Positions 1-7,296 of a stretch of 25,060 nucleotides of DNA are shown here, piece by piece. A program made the translations under genes and the position numbers. Every line of letters begins with the position of its first letter. Position 1 is the first letter of the stretch. The stretch is from Gp6-AA40 sp036802945. Its GTDB lineage: Bacteria; Acidobacteriota; Vicinamibacteria; Vicinamibacterales; UBA2999. Below the pieces are notes generated by a model that saw nothing but the letters and a program-made list of their open reading frames with translations, was not told the origin of the DNA and searched no databases. The stretch lies in NCBI GenBank assembly GCA_036802945.1, contig DAIRVG010000085.1, positions 1 through 25,060 on the forward strand, read 5' to 3'.

Positions 1-2
1 AT

Positions 3-968
3 TTCATCACCGAGATCGACGGGCTGGACATTCATTTCATCCACGTCCGTTCGAAGGAAAAAAATGCGCTGCCGGTCATCGTCACGCATGGATGGCCGGG
101 CTCGGTCACCGAGCAGCTGAAGATCGTCGAACCGCTCACCAATCCCACCGCGCATGGCGGTAGCGCAGCGGATGCCTTCCATGTCGTAATCCCGTCGATG
201 GCGGGTTATGGTTTTTCGGGCAAGCCGACAACCACCGGCTGGGACTGCCCCCGCATGGCCCGCGCCTGGAACGTGCTCATGAAACGCCTCGGCTACACGC
301 GATACGTGGCGCAGGGCGGCGACTGGGGCGCGCTCGTCACGGAGCAGATGGGCTTGCAGGCGCCACCGGAATTGCTCGGCATTCACGTCAACATGCCTGG
401 CGTGTTTCCGGAAGACATCAACAACGCGGCGTTTTCCGGGGCGCCGCCGCCAGCGGGTCTCTCAGCCGACGAGAAAGTCGCTTACGAACGTCTGCAGTTC
501 GTATATCAAAAGGGTATCGGATACGGTTTCCAGTTGGGGCTGCGCCCGCAGACGATGTACGGAATCGCGGATTCACCGGTCGGCCTCGCGGCCTATTTCC
601 TTGATCACGACGCGCGCAGCTATGCGCTCATCTCGCGCGTCTTTGACGGACAGTCTGAGGGCCTCACGCGCGACGACATCCTCGACAACATCACGCTCAC
701 CTGGTTGACGAACACGGCAATATCTGGCGCCCGTCTCTACTGGGAGAACAAACTCGGGTATTTCAACGCCAAAGGCGTCTCCATCCCGGTTGCAGTGAGC
801 GTCTTTCCTGACGAACTCTATCCGGCTCCGCGCAGTTGGACAGAGCGGGCGTTTCCGAAACTCATCCACTACAACAAGCTCCCCAAGGGCGGCCACTTTG
901 CGGCCTGGGAACAGCCGAAACTCTTTTCGGAAGAGCTTCGCGTCGGGTTCGGATCGCTGCGCAGTTAG
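3..968 (+). CDS. Epoxide hydrolase (EHN/microsomal type), 5' end outside the window
   Basis: Alpha/beta-hydrolase-fold epoxide hydrolase, expected to open epoxides to vicinal diols through a covalent ester on an aspartate. The reading frame is open from base 3, so the N-terminal EHN lid region lies to the left of the window. Visible motifs are HGWPGS (oxyanion loop, about base 90), GYGFSGKP, the nucleophile elbow GGDWG with its Asp codon at 321-323, FPDELY carrying the candidate acidic residue, and GGHFAAWEQP with the catalytic His near the C-terminus. It aligns end to end with the next gene and is clearly its paralog. It ends at TAG 966-968, 16 nt before a strong hairpin. The substrate cannot be read from the sequence. 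Family assignment is firm; the true start is unseen. Confidence 0.92.
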   Translation, partial: FITEIDGLDIHFIHVRSKEKNALPVIVTHGWPGSVTEQLKIVEPLTNPTAHGGSAADAFHVVIPSMAGYGFSGKPTTTGWDCPRMARAWNVLMKRLGYTRYVAQGGDWGALVTEQMGLQAPPELLGIHVNMPGVFPEDINNAAFSGAPPPAGLSADEKVAYERLQFVYQKGIGYGFQLGLRPQTMYGIADSPVGLAAYFLDHDARSYALISRVFDGQSEGLTRDDILDNITLTWLTNTAISGARLYWENKLGYFNAKGVSIPVAVSVFPDELYPAPRSWTERAFPKLIHYNKLPKGGHFAAWEQPKLFSEELRVGFGSLRS

Positions 969-984
969 CGACGAGCGTATCGGG

Positions 985-1010
985 AGCCCGCAGACAGCGG
1001 TCTGCGGGCT
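985..1010 (+). terminator. Terminator-like hairpin after the first epoxide hydrolase gene
   Basis: A perfect 11-bp stem (985-995 with 1000-1010, AGCCCGCAGAC / GTCTGCGGGCT) closes a 4-nt AGCG loop. It is followed by TCATCAC, so there is no good U-tract. It lies only 29 nt before the ATG of the next gene, so it may reduce read-through, protect the 3' end of the first transcript, or act as an attenuator. A near-identical hairpin follows the second copy. Confidence 0.75.
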
Positions 1011-1039
1011 TCATCACGCGTCGTCACTGGAGTCAAGCC

Positions 1040-2245
1040 ATGAATGCAGCTGCAGAACAGATGAACAGTGACAAGACCGCCATGCGACCGTTTCGTGTGG
1101 ATGTTCCGGAAGCGGAACTGACCGATCTGCGCCGGCGCATCAAGGCCACGAGGTTCCCTGAGAAAGAACCGGTCGCGGACATGTCGCAGGGAGTGCCGCT
1201 CGCAACGGTCGAGAAGCTCGCACGCTATTGGGTAAACGACTACGACTGGCGCAACGTCGAAGCGAGGATCAATGCGGTCCCGAACTTCATTAGCGAGATC
1301 GACGGCCTGGATGTCCACTTCATTCATGCTCGCTCGAAGCACGAGAATGCCCTTCCGATCATCGTCACGCACGGCTGGCCCTACTCGGTCGCCGCACTGC
1401 TCAAGATCATCGAGCCGCTGACCAATCCGACGGCATACGGCGGCGCTGCATCCGACGCCTTCCATGTGGTGATCCCGTCGATTCCGGGCTATGGATATTC
1501 CGGAAAGCCAGCTGCGACCGGCTGGGGCCCCGAGCGCATCGCACGCGCCTGGGCGGTGTTGATGAATCGCCTGGGCTACACGCGCTACGTGGCGCAAGGC
1601 GGTGACTGGGGCGCGATCATCACGGACCTGATGGCGGCCCAGGCCCCGCCGGGATTGATCGGCATGCACACGAACATGGCTGCCGTCGTTCCACCCGAGA
1701 TCGACAAGCTGCTCTGGGCTGGCAGTCCGCTGCCTCCAGATCTCTCTGCCGACGAAAAGCTCGCTTGCGACATGCTGGCTGCCGCGTACAAGAGAGTTCA
1801 ATACGCGCTCTACATGGCGTCGCGCCCGCAAGCGCTGTACGCAATCGCGGATTCACCGGTCGGCCTGGCTGCCTGGCTGATCGATTTCCCTTTTAGCCTG
1901 GACATGATTGCGCGGTCCATTGACGGGGTGCCGGAAAGCCTGACGCGGGACGACATACTCGACAACTGCACGCTCTACTGGCTGACGAACACGGGCGTCT
2001 CCGCCTCTCGTCTCTACCGGGAGAACACGTTCAATTACTTCGCCCCTAAGGGCGTCAACATCCCGGTGGCGGTGAGCGTTTTCCCGGACGAGCTCTACCT
2101 GCCGCCGCGAAGCTGGGCGGAGAAGGCGTATCCCAAGCTCATCCACTTCAATAAAGTCGCCAAGGGCGGTCATTTTGCGCCTTGGGAACAGCCGAAGATC
2201 TACGCGGAAGAACTGCGTGCGGGATTCAAGTCCCTGCGCAGCTAG
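1040..2245 (+). CDS. Epoxide hydrolase (EHN/microsomal type), tandem paralog
   Basis: This is a 401-aa protein of normal family length. The ATG at 1040 is chosen because the EHN-like region (FRVDVPEAEL, residues about 15-110) then begins close to the N-terminus; an ATG at 1061 is a possible alternative. The EHN region is followed by the alpha/beta-hydrolase core with HGWPYS, GYGYSGKP, the nucleophile D189 in GGDWG, the candidate acid D350/E351 in FPDEL, and H378 in GGHFAPWEQP. The catalytic set looks intact, so an active enzyme is likely. The upstream paralog has HGWPGS where this copy has HGWPYS. It has no signal peptide, so it is probably cytosolic. There are only 71 nt between the two genes and most of that is the hairpin, so this gene either depends on read-through or has a very compact promoter. 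The substrate is unknown. Confidence 0.93.
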   Translation: MNAAAEQMNSDKTAMRPFRVDVPEAELTDLRRRIKATRFPEKEPVADMSQGVPLATVEKLARYWVNDYDWRNVEARINAVPNFISEIDGLDVHFIHARSKHENALPIIVTHGWPYSVAALLKIIEPLTNPTAYGGAASDAFHVVIPSIPGYGYSGKPAATGWGPERIARAWAVLMNRLGYTRYVAQGGDWGAIITDLMAAQAPPGLIGMHTNMAAVVPPEIDKLLWAGSPLPPDLSADEKLACDMLAAAYKRVQYALYMASRPQALYAIADSPVGLAAWLIDFPFSLDMIARSIDGVPESLTRDDILDNCTLYWLTNTGVSASRLYRENTFNYFAPKGVNIPVAVSVFPDELYLPPRSWAEKAYPKLIHFNKVAKGGHFAPWEQPKIYAEELRAGFKSLRS

Positions 2246-2262
2246 TGGAAGAGGGTCCCGGG

Positions 2263-2290
2263 AGCCCGCAGACCGAGGTCTGTGGGCTTT
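2263..2290 (+). terminator. Terminator hairpin after the second epoxide hydrolase gene
   Basis: An 11-bp stem (2263-2273 with 2278-2288) with one G-U pair and a CGAG loop is followed by TT. Its left arm is identical to that of the hairpin at 985-1010, and it sits at nearly the same distance (17 nt) from its stop codon. It lies between the convergent epoxide hydrolase and cupin genes and could serve both directions. Confidence 0.8.
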
Positions 2291-2302
2291 CTGTGCGTCG
2301 TG

Positions 2303-2581
2303 TCAATCGGCCAGCTCGAGGAGCGGCTTTCCCTTATCAACGACATACGTGGCGAGCTCCGCCCCGTTGCCAGTGCCTACGTTCTTCGCCGCATGGATCG
2401 TCCCGGTCGGTATGAAAAGGGCCCCACCGGCCTTCAGCGTTACCGGCGGCTCGCCGTCCAGCCGATACTCCAGCATGCCTTCGAGGACATAGGCGATTTC
2501 TGCGCCCGGATGCAAGTGCCTGCCGAACGCCGCTCCCGGGGCGAAATCGACGCGCACCTGGATGACCTCGCGTCCGGGCAC
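2303..2581 (-). CDS. Cupin-domain protein, apparently 5'-disrupted
   Basis: This is a single-domain cupin of 92 aa if it starts at GTG 2581. The core metal-site motif is GRHLHPGAEIAYVLEG, followed by a second cupin motif around PTGTIHAAKN. Related proteins, from memory, are about 130 aa with a signal peptide and often run DLDVPGRE before the cupin core. Here DLD directly precedes the GTG in the same frame, and a TAG stop lies a few codons further upstream, so the present start is probably not ancestral. An ATG at 2651 overlaps the stop of the upstream regulator as ATGA and opens a leader-like peptide in another frame. I therefore suspect a frameshift or small deletion between leader and domain. 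A role in small-molecule or metal binding is only a family-level guess. Confidence 0.7.
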   Translation of the reverse strand: MPGREVIQVRVDFAPGAAFGRHLHPGAEIAYVLEGMLEYRLDGEPPVTLKAGGALFIPTGTIHAAKNVGTGNGAELATYVVDKGKPLLELAD

Positions 2582-2582
2582 G

Positions 2583-2651
2583 TCAAGATCGTATCGCAGG
2601 ACATCTACCTACGATCAGGAGCACTACCGTCATGCGTCGAGCCGTATTCAT
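2583..2651 (-). pseudogene. Remnant leader peptide of the cupin gene, out of frame
   Basis: The ATG at 2651-2649 forms an ATGA overlap with the stop of the response-regulator gene, a typical translational-coupling arrangement. The peptide has a basic start followed by a hydrophobic run (MTVVLLIVG), like a signal peptide, but reaches a stop after 22 codons. It lies one frame away from the cupin domain that follows directly. It is best read as the true 5' end of the cupin gene separated by an indel, although an assembly error cannot be excluded. Confidence 0.5.
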
Positions 2652-3280
2652 GTTGACGTCCTCGAGGGCGACAATCCAAGCTTCGCAGCCTTCGTCACCA
2701 GGTCGGCAAACGAATTCGCCTCCATCTTGCGCATCACCTTGCCTCGGTGCGCTTTCACCGTGATCTCGCTGATGCCCAGCCGGCCACCGACCTGCTTGTT
2801 AAGCAGGCCGGATGCGACGAGGGCCATGACTTCGCGTTCGCGCCGGCTGAGCGCCGCATATTCGGCCCGCAAGGCCTGCATCTCGGCCTCCGCTCTTAGG
2901 GCAGCGCGACTGCGGTCGAGGGCGTTTGCGATCGCATTCAATAGCACGGCGTCGTTGAACGGTTTGGTCAGGAACTCGACGGCGCCGGCTTTCATCGCCC
3001 GCACGGTCATTGGCACGTCGCCGTGGCCCGTGATGAAAATGATCGGCATGTCGATTCGCTCGATGGCGACCCGCTTCTGCAATTCGAGGCCGTTGAGGTC
3101 CGGCAGGCCGACGTCGAGCACCAGGCAGCTCGGCGCGTGGACACGGGGGCAAGACAGGAACTCCTGTGCTGTGGCAAACAGTCGCGACTGCCAGCCCGCG
3201 GAGTCGAGCAGCAGGTTGAGTGCGCGGCGCACCGAATCGTCGTCGTCAACGACGAATACGATTGATGTGGCATCGGGCAT
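2648..3280 (-). CDS. FixJ/NarL-family response regulator
   Basis: This 210-aa DNA-binding response regulator has an N-terminal receiver domain (residues about 7-120) with acidic pocket D12-D15, phospho-acceptor D56 in LVLDVGLPD, switch T84 in ITGHGD and K106 in TKPF. A C-terminal LuxR-type helix-turn-helix follows (residues about 140-205: LSRREREVMALVASGLLNK, then GISEITVKAHRGKV). All key residues are present. The ATG at 3280 is chosen because the protein then starts a few residues before the receiver; an upstream in-frame start at 3343 would add an unsupported 21-residue extension. It is divergent from the single-domain receiver gene, with a long inverted repeat between them, and its stop overlaps the putative original start of the cupin gene. 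Its cognate kinase is probably the MASE4 kinase nearby (inference from position). Confidence 0.93.
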   Translation of the reverse strand: MPDATSIVFVVDDDDSVRRALNLLLDSAGWQSRLFATAQEFLSCPRVHAPSCLVLDVGLPDLNGLELQKRVAIERIDMPIIFITGHGDVPMTVRAMKAGAVEFLTKPFNDAVLLNAIANALDRSRAALRAEAEMQALRAEYAALSRREREVMALVASGLLNKQVGGRLGISEITVKAHRGKVMRKMEANSFADLVTKAAKLGLSPSRTST

Positions 3281-3299
3281 GGATGACGGCCTTATTCTG

Positions 3300-3368
3300 G
3301 TGCGGTCGTATCCTCGCTCCTTCGAAGACGGGAGCGCTATCACACCTTTCCACTAGATACGGCCGCAC
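3300..3368. promoter_or_regulatory. Inverted repeat in the divergent regulator promoter region
   Basis: GTGCGGTCGTATC at 3300-3312 matches the reverse complement of GATACGGCCGCAC at 3356-3368 at 12 of 13 positions, with a 43-nt spacer. A smaller dyad (CGCTCC 3315-3320, GGAGCG 3331-3336) lies inside the spacer around a TTCGAA centre. The element sits between divergent starts at 3280 and 3411, where an operator with one half-site per promoter would be expected. The dyad is directly visible; binding by a FixJ-type regulator is inference. Confidence 0.55.
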
Positions 3369-3410
3369 ACTGTGCCGTCACAATCCTGGCTGAGCCAACC
3401 AAGGACGCCG

Positions 3411-3797
3411 ATGAATGACCGCCCACTGGGCTACCGAGTCGCCGTAGTCGATGACGATCAGCGGATCCTGGAGTCGCTCAAGAATCTGCTGGAATCGGCG
3501 GATCACGCCGTGCGGCCGTTTGCCTCAGCCACAGCCTTGCTCGACAGTGGCTGTCTCCCGGAGATCGACTGCCTGATCTCGGATATCGGCATGCCCGGCA
3601 TGGATGGATTCCAGCTGTTGCGCGCAGTTCAGGCGGTTCGGCCGGAATTGCCGGTCATCCTCATTACCGGGCACGCGGACCTGCTGAACCAGATGTCTCC
3701 CGTCGGCTTGGGTGAGTACCGCCTGTTCAAGAAGCCGTTCGACGGCGAAGAACTGCTCACGGCCATCAACGACATCGGTAACGGTCAAGTCGCGTAG
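3411..3797 (+). CDS. Single-domain response regulator (CheY-like receiver)
   Basis: This 128-aa receiver has no output domain. Acidic pocket residues D14-D16, phospho-acceptor D58 in LISDIGMPGMDG, switch T86 in LITGHAD and K108 in FKKPF are all present, so it should be phosphorylatable. The ATG at 3411 is preceded by AAGGA at a good distance; an upstream GTG at 3372 would add an unconserved 13-residue tail. It lies 37 nt upstream of the kinase gene and is probably co-transcribed with it. Proteins of this type commonly shuttle phosphate, act as a phosphate sink or control their kinase allosterically; which applies here cannot be told from sequence. Confidence 0.92.
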   Translation: MNDRPLGYRVAVVDDDQRILESLKNLLESADHAVRPFASATALLDSGCLPEIDCLISDIGMPGMDGFQLLRAVQAVRPELPVILITGHADLLNQMSPVGLGEYRLFKKPFDGEELLTAINDIGNGQVA

Positions 3798-3834
3798 TCC
3801 GCTGTTTCGAGCGTAGTATGCGGGCTATCTCTCG

Positions 3835-5439
3835 GTGAAGACCGCCGCCATCGTCCCCGAAGAACAAGATCTCATCCTCTCGAACCTGTCGCCGGGTCCG
3901 GCGCAAAAGCGCCTGGCGCTTTTCCTTGTGCTCTTCCTGTTGCTTGTCTATGTCCTGATCACGGTCGGGCCGTTTTCAGATGTCCGGACGAAGCCTGTCT
4001 CCGCATTTGTTCCGGCCTATGCGATGGCGATGTTCGTGTGTGATTCGATCACCGCCATTCTGCTGTTCACCCAATACTCCGTCGTGCGTTCACGCGCCAT
4101 TCTCATCATCGCGAGCGGATATCTCTACACGGCGCTGGTCCTGATCCCGTGGATCCTTACGTTTCCAGGCGTGTTTACGCCAGGCAGCCTGCTCGGCGGA
4201 ATGCAGAGCACGTCATGGCTCTACTTTTTTCAGCACGCCGGATTGCCCTTGTTCGTGATCGGATATGCCCTGTCGAAGGACGCGGATCCTGGCAAGCGGG
4301 TCCCGCACGGCAAGTTGAGCGCCTCGATCGCCGTGAGTGTCGCCCTGACGGTGGCGCTTGTTGCGGCGGTGGCGGTTTTCTGCATCGGCGGCGAAGCGAT
4401 GCTGCCCCAGGTGGTGCTCGATTCACTTCATCTCGGCCCGTTGTGGCCCTATGTTTTTGCGCCCGTTGCGTTGCTGAGCGTTGCTGCCCTGGTCGTGCTC
4501 TGGCTGCGGCGGCGCTCAGTGCTCGATCTCTGGTTGATGGTCGTGATGTGTCTCTACACGATCGAGATCCCTCTCAGCTACTATCCCAGCCCGATTCGGT
4601 TCAGCGTCGGCTGGTACACCGTCCGCGTCATTGGATTCATCTCCAGCAGTCTCGTGCTGATCGTCCTGTTGTACGAAATCGAGGCCCTCTATACGAAACT
4701 ACTCCGTGCAGTCCTTGCCGAGCGTCGTGAACGCATGGCGCGCTTGATGACCGGAGACGCGGTCGCTGCCACGATTGCCCACGAGGTCAAGCAGCCGCTG
4801 ACCGCAATGACGACGACCGCCAGCGCGGGATTTCGTTTCCTGGATCGCTCGAGCCCCAATCTCGAGAGGGCCAAGGAAGCCTTCGAGCAGATCGTCGCCG
4901 ATGGCCATCGTGCCGCTGCCGTGGTCGGCAGCATACGCGCGATGTTCAGGAATGATGTTCGGACGCGATCCGTCCTCGATGTCAACGAGTTGATTCGCGA
5001 GACGCTCGTTCTGGAAAGCGCGGATTTGCAGAGGCACAGGATCCTGGTTCAGGCCGCGCCGAGCGATCGACTGCCGGAAGTCGAGGGAGATCGTGTCCAG
5101 CTTCAACAGGTGCTTCTGAACCTGATCACGAACGCTATCGATGCAATGGCCTCCAGGAAAGAGCCGCGGATTCTGAGCGTGAGTTCCGAAGCCTACGAAG
5201 GCGACGGCATCATCGTGTCGGTTGCGGACACCGGCGCCGGAATCAGCACCCAGGACAGCGAGAAGATCTTCAATCCGCTTTTCACGACCAAGTCCGATGG
5301 AATGGGCATGGGACTTTCGATCTGCCGCGCGATCATCGAGGCCCATCATGGCCGATTGTGGGTCAGCACCAATTCGCCCCGCGGCACGGTATTCCAATTC
5401 ACTCTGCGCGCCAATAGAGCGCTGTCCGCCGGAGCCTGA
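3835..5439 (+). CDS. Membrane histidine kinase with N-terminal MASE4 sensor
   Basis: This is a 534-aa sensor kinase. Residues about 25-285 hold several hydrophobic segments that read as a MASE4 integral-membrane sensor (for example FVPAYAMAMFVCDSITAILL, LTFPGVFTPGSLLGG and SWLYFFQHAGLPLFVIGYAL). A dimerisation and phospho-acceptor helix follows with H316 in IAHEVKQPL. The ATPase domain shows the N box (NLITNAIDAM), G1 (VADTGAGIS), the F box (FNPLFTTK) and G2 (GMGMGLSICRAI). The H-box resembles FixL-type kinases. No PAS domain is seen, so the signal is presumably sensed in or near the membrane; the ligand is unknown. The start is GTG 3835; no better start precedes the first hydrophobic segment. 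The gene ends 24 nt from the convergent second FixJ-type regulator. Confidence 0.94.
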   Translation: MKTAAIVPEEQDLILSNLSPGPAQKRLALFLVLFLLLVYVLITVGPFSDVRTKPVSAFVPAYAMAMFVCDSITAILLFTQYSVVRSRAILIIASGYLYTALVLIPWILTFPGVFTPGSLLGGMQSTSWLYFFQHAGLPLFVIGYALSKDADPGKRVPHGKLSASIAVSVALTVALVAAVAVFCIGGEAMLPQVVLDSLHLGPLWPYVFAPVALLSVAALVVLWLRRRSVLDLWLMVVMCLYTIEIPLSYYPSPIRFSVGWYTVRVIGFISSSLVLIVLLYEIEALYTKLLRAVLAERRERMARLMTGDAVAATIAHEVKQPLTAMTTTASAGFRFLDRSSPNLERAKEAFEQIVADGHRAAAVVGSIRAMFRNDVRTRSVLDVNELIRETLVLESADLQRHRILVQAAPSDRLPEVEGDRVQLQQVLLNLITNAIDAMASRKEPRILSVSSEAYEGDGIIVSVADTGAGISTQDSEKIFNPLFTTKSDGMGMGLSICRAIIEAHHGRLWVSTNSPRGTVFQFTLRANRALSAGA

Positions 5440-5463
5440 ATCGGGGGATTGCGAGCGCCCTCA

Positions 5464-6102
5464 TCACTGTTGCTCATGCCGTGAACGGGTCATCGGTATC
5501 TCGAGCGTCCCCGCCATGCGCACCAGCTCGGCGAGGGATTCGGCCTGCATCTTCTTCATGATCTGGCCGCGGTGAATCTGGATCGTGGTCTCGGTGATGC
5601 CGAGCTCTGCCGCAGCCTGCTTGTTGAGCAGGCCGCTCACGACCAGCGGCAACACCTCGCGTTCGCGCGGCGTCAGGGACGAGAGCCGCCGATTCAACGT
5701 GGCGAGCTCGGCTCTCCTCTGTCTCGCTGCGCGATCGAGCTCGATGGCGGCATGCACGGCCCGCATCAGCTCTTCCTGTCTGAACGGCTTGGCCAGGAAA
5801 TCGACCGCGCCGGCTTTCATCGCCCGAACGGACGTCGGAACGTCGCCATGTCCGGAGATGAACACGATTTGCGGGTGATGACTCTCTTCGGTCCGGCTCT
5901 GGAGTTCGAGCCCGTTGATGTCGGGAAGCTCCAGGTCAAGTATCAGGCACGACGGAACCGCAGGCTTCGCATAGGCGAGGTACTCGGTCGCCGAGGGGAA
6001 TGTGACTACGTTCAGGTCGTATGTAGAGAGGAGCGCTGACAACGAGTCACGGATCCTGTGGTCGTCATCCACGACATAGACGATGGGGTCCTGCGTCGTC
6101 AC
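5464..6102 (-). CDS. Second FixJ/NarL-family response regulator
   Basis: This 212-aa protein has the same architecture as the regulator at 2648-3280. The receiver has D12-D14, phospho-acceptor D56 in LILDLELPD, S in place of T at the switch position (FISGHGDVP) and K in LAKPF. The LuxR-type helix-turn-helix runs LTPREREVLPLVVSGLLNK then GITETTIQIHRGQI. The GTG at 6102 puts the receiver at the N-terminus. Close similarity to the other regulator (both share GHGDVP and VRAMKAGAV) suggests paralogs in one signalling module. The recognition-helix regions differ, so the DNA targets may differ. It is convergent with the kinase and divergent from the redoxin gene; the 21-nt motif lies in that 92-nt divergent gap. 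Confidence 0.93.
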   Translation of the reverse strand: MTTQDPIVYVVDDDHRIRDSLSALLSTYDLNVVTFPSATEYLAYAKPAVPSCLILDLELPDINGLELQSRTEESHHPQIVFISGHGDVPTSVRAMKAGAVDFLAKPFRQEELMRAVHAAIELDRAARQRRAELATLNRRLSSLTPREREVLPLVVSGLLNKQAAAELGITETTIQIHRGQIMKKMQAESLAELVRMAGTLEIPMTRSRHEQQ

Positions 6103-6141
6103 CTGCGCACTCTAGCATCGGCCGTAGGCAGCGCCGGCGCA

Positions 6142-6162
6142 ACCGATACCTTGGTCCAATCG
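6142..6162 (+). promoter_or_regulatory. Copy 1 of the 21-nt ACCGATACC motif
   Basis: ACCGATACC is followed by TTGGTCCAATCG. The motif lies between the divergent FixJ-type regulator (start 6102, minus) and the redoxin gene (start 6195), 32 nt before the redoxin start. CGAT...ATCG and ACC...GGT give it partial dyad symmetry. It matches two other intergenic sites in this window at 16 of 21 invariant positions. Confidence 0.6.
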
Positions 6163-6194
6163 AAACGGTCCGGCGCGTCTGATGTGATCAGAGG

Positions 6195-7280
6195 GTGAAA
6201 ACCGGCCTGATCCTGCTCGGTGCGACTCTCGCGGGCGCGATCGGAGCTGCTTTCGCGACCGTTGCTACCGTGAAGGACGGGACGGATCGGACGATGCTGT
6301 CAACCGTGCGGCTGCGTAACGAAGGCACGTTTCCCTCGCTCTCCGGCGCAACCGACTGGCTCAACACGTCGCCGCTGACCACGGACGACCTGCACGGCAA
6401 GGTCGTCCTCATCGATTTCTGGACTTACACCTGCATCAACTGGCTGCGCACGGCGCCGCACGTTCGCGCCTGGGCCGAGAAATACAAGGACCAGGGGCTG
6501 GTCGTGATCGGCGTGCATTCCCCCGAATTCGAGTTCGAGAAAGACATCGTCAACGTGCGGCGCGCGGTGACCGACTTGCCCGTCGGCTTTCCGGTTGCAG
6601 TGGACACCGACCATGCGATGTGGCGCGCGTTCAAGAACCAGTACTGGCCCGCGCTCTACTTCATCGACGCCACGGGGCGCATTCGTTACCACCAGTTCGG
6701 CGAGGGCGGGTTCGTCGAGGCAGAGCGCGTCATCCAGCAGCTGCTCGCTGAGGCGGGAGCCGCCGGCGTCAGCCGCGAGCTGGTGTCGGTCAAGGGTGAT
6801 GGCATCGAGGCGGCTGCGGATTGGGAAAACCTGAAGTCGCCGGAGAACTACCTGGGTCTCGCGCGCACCCAGAACTTCGCGTCCAACGGCGGCGCCGTGC
6901 AGAACAGGCCTCGAACCTATGCCGCGCCAACGCAGTTGCGGCTCAATCACTGGGCACTTGCGGGGAACTGGGCCATGCGAGATCAGGCTGCCGCGCTGCA
7001 TGAAGCCGGCGGTCGGATCATGTATCGATTCCACGCGCGCGATCTTCACCTGGTCATGAGGCCCGCCGTACCCGGTTCGCCCGTGCGTTTTCGCATTCTG
7101 CTCGACGGACAGCCGCCAGGAGCCGCTCATGGCACGGACGTGGACGATCAGGGCAACGGCACGGCAACTGAGCCGCGCCTGTATCAGCTGGTCCGGCAAC
7201 CGGGCACCATCGACGATCGACTCTTCGAGATCGAGTTTCTTGATCCGGGCATCGAGGCTTTTGCGTTCACTTTCGGCTGA
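6195..7280 (+). CDS. Exported thioredoxin-like (DipZ/TlpA-type) protein with a CxxW site
   Basis: This 361-aa protein has an N-terminal hydrophobic leader (residues about 4-25) and probably acts in the periplasm. Residues about 45-200 are a redoxin fold of the TlpA/DipZ type (GKVVLIDFWTYTC, VVIGVHSPEFEFEKD, and YWPALYFIDATGRIRYHQFG with a cis-Pro region). Residues about 210-361 resemble the C-terminal carbohydrate-binding-like domain of DipZ proteins (SPENYLGLART then RFHARDLHLVM). The active site reads C80-I-N-W83, so the second cysteine of CxxC is replaced by Trp and ordinary dithiol exchange is not possible there. From memory this variant recurs in proteobacterial relatives. Start GTG 6195 is immediately preceded by AGAGG, which is close for a ribosome site. 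The gene stands alone behind motif copy 1. Confidence 0.87.
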   Translation: MKTGLILLGATLAGAIGAAFATVATVKDGTDRTMLSTVRLRNEGTFPSLSGATDWLNTSPLTTDDLHGKVVLIDFWTYTCINWLRTAPHVRAWAEKYKDQGLVVIGVHSPEFEFEKDIVNVRRAVTDLPVGFPVAVDTDHAMWRAFKNQYWPALYFIDATGRIRYHQFGEGGFVEAERVIQQLLAEAGAAGVSRELVSVKGDGIEAAADWENLKSPENYLGLARTQNFASNGGAVQNRPRTYAAPTQLRLNHWALAGNWAMRDQAAALHEAGGRIMYRFHARDLHLVMRPAVPGSPVRFRILLDGQPPGAAHGTDVDDQGNGTATEPRLYQLVRQPGTIDDRLFEIEFLDPGIEAFAFTFG

Positions 7281-7296
7281 GCCGCTCGTCGCTCCG

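Noticed and set aside
965..1831. Long minus-strand open frame opposite the epoxide hydrolase gene
   Set aside because: Arg-rich, no recognisable domain, and fully covered by a gene with clear motifs; typical of GC-rich antisense frames.
6300..7199. Minus-strand open frame of about 300 codons
   Set aside because: It lies inside the redoxin gene, whose translation has clear family motifs; the antisense product has none.
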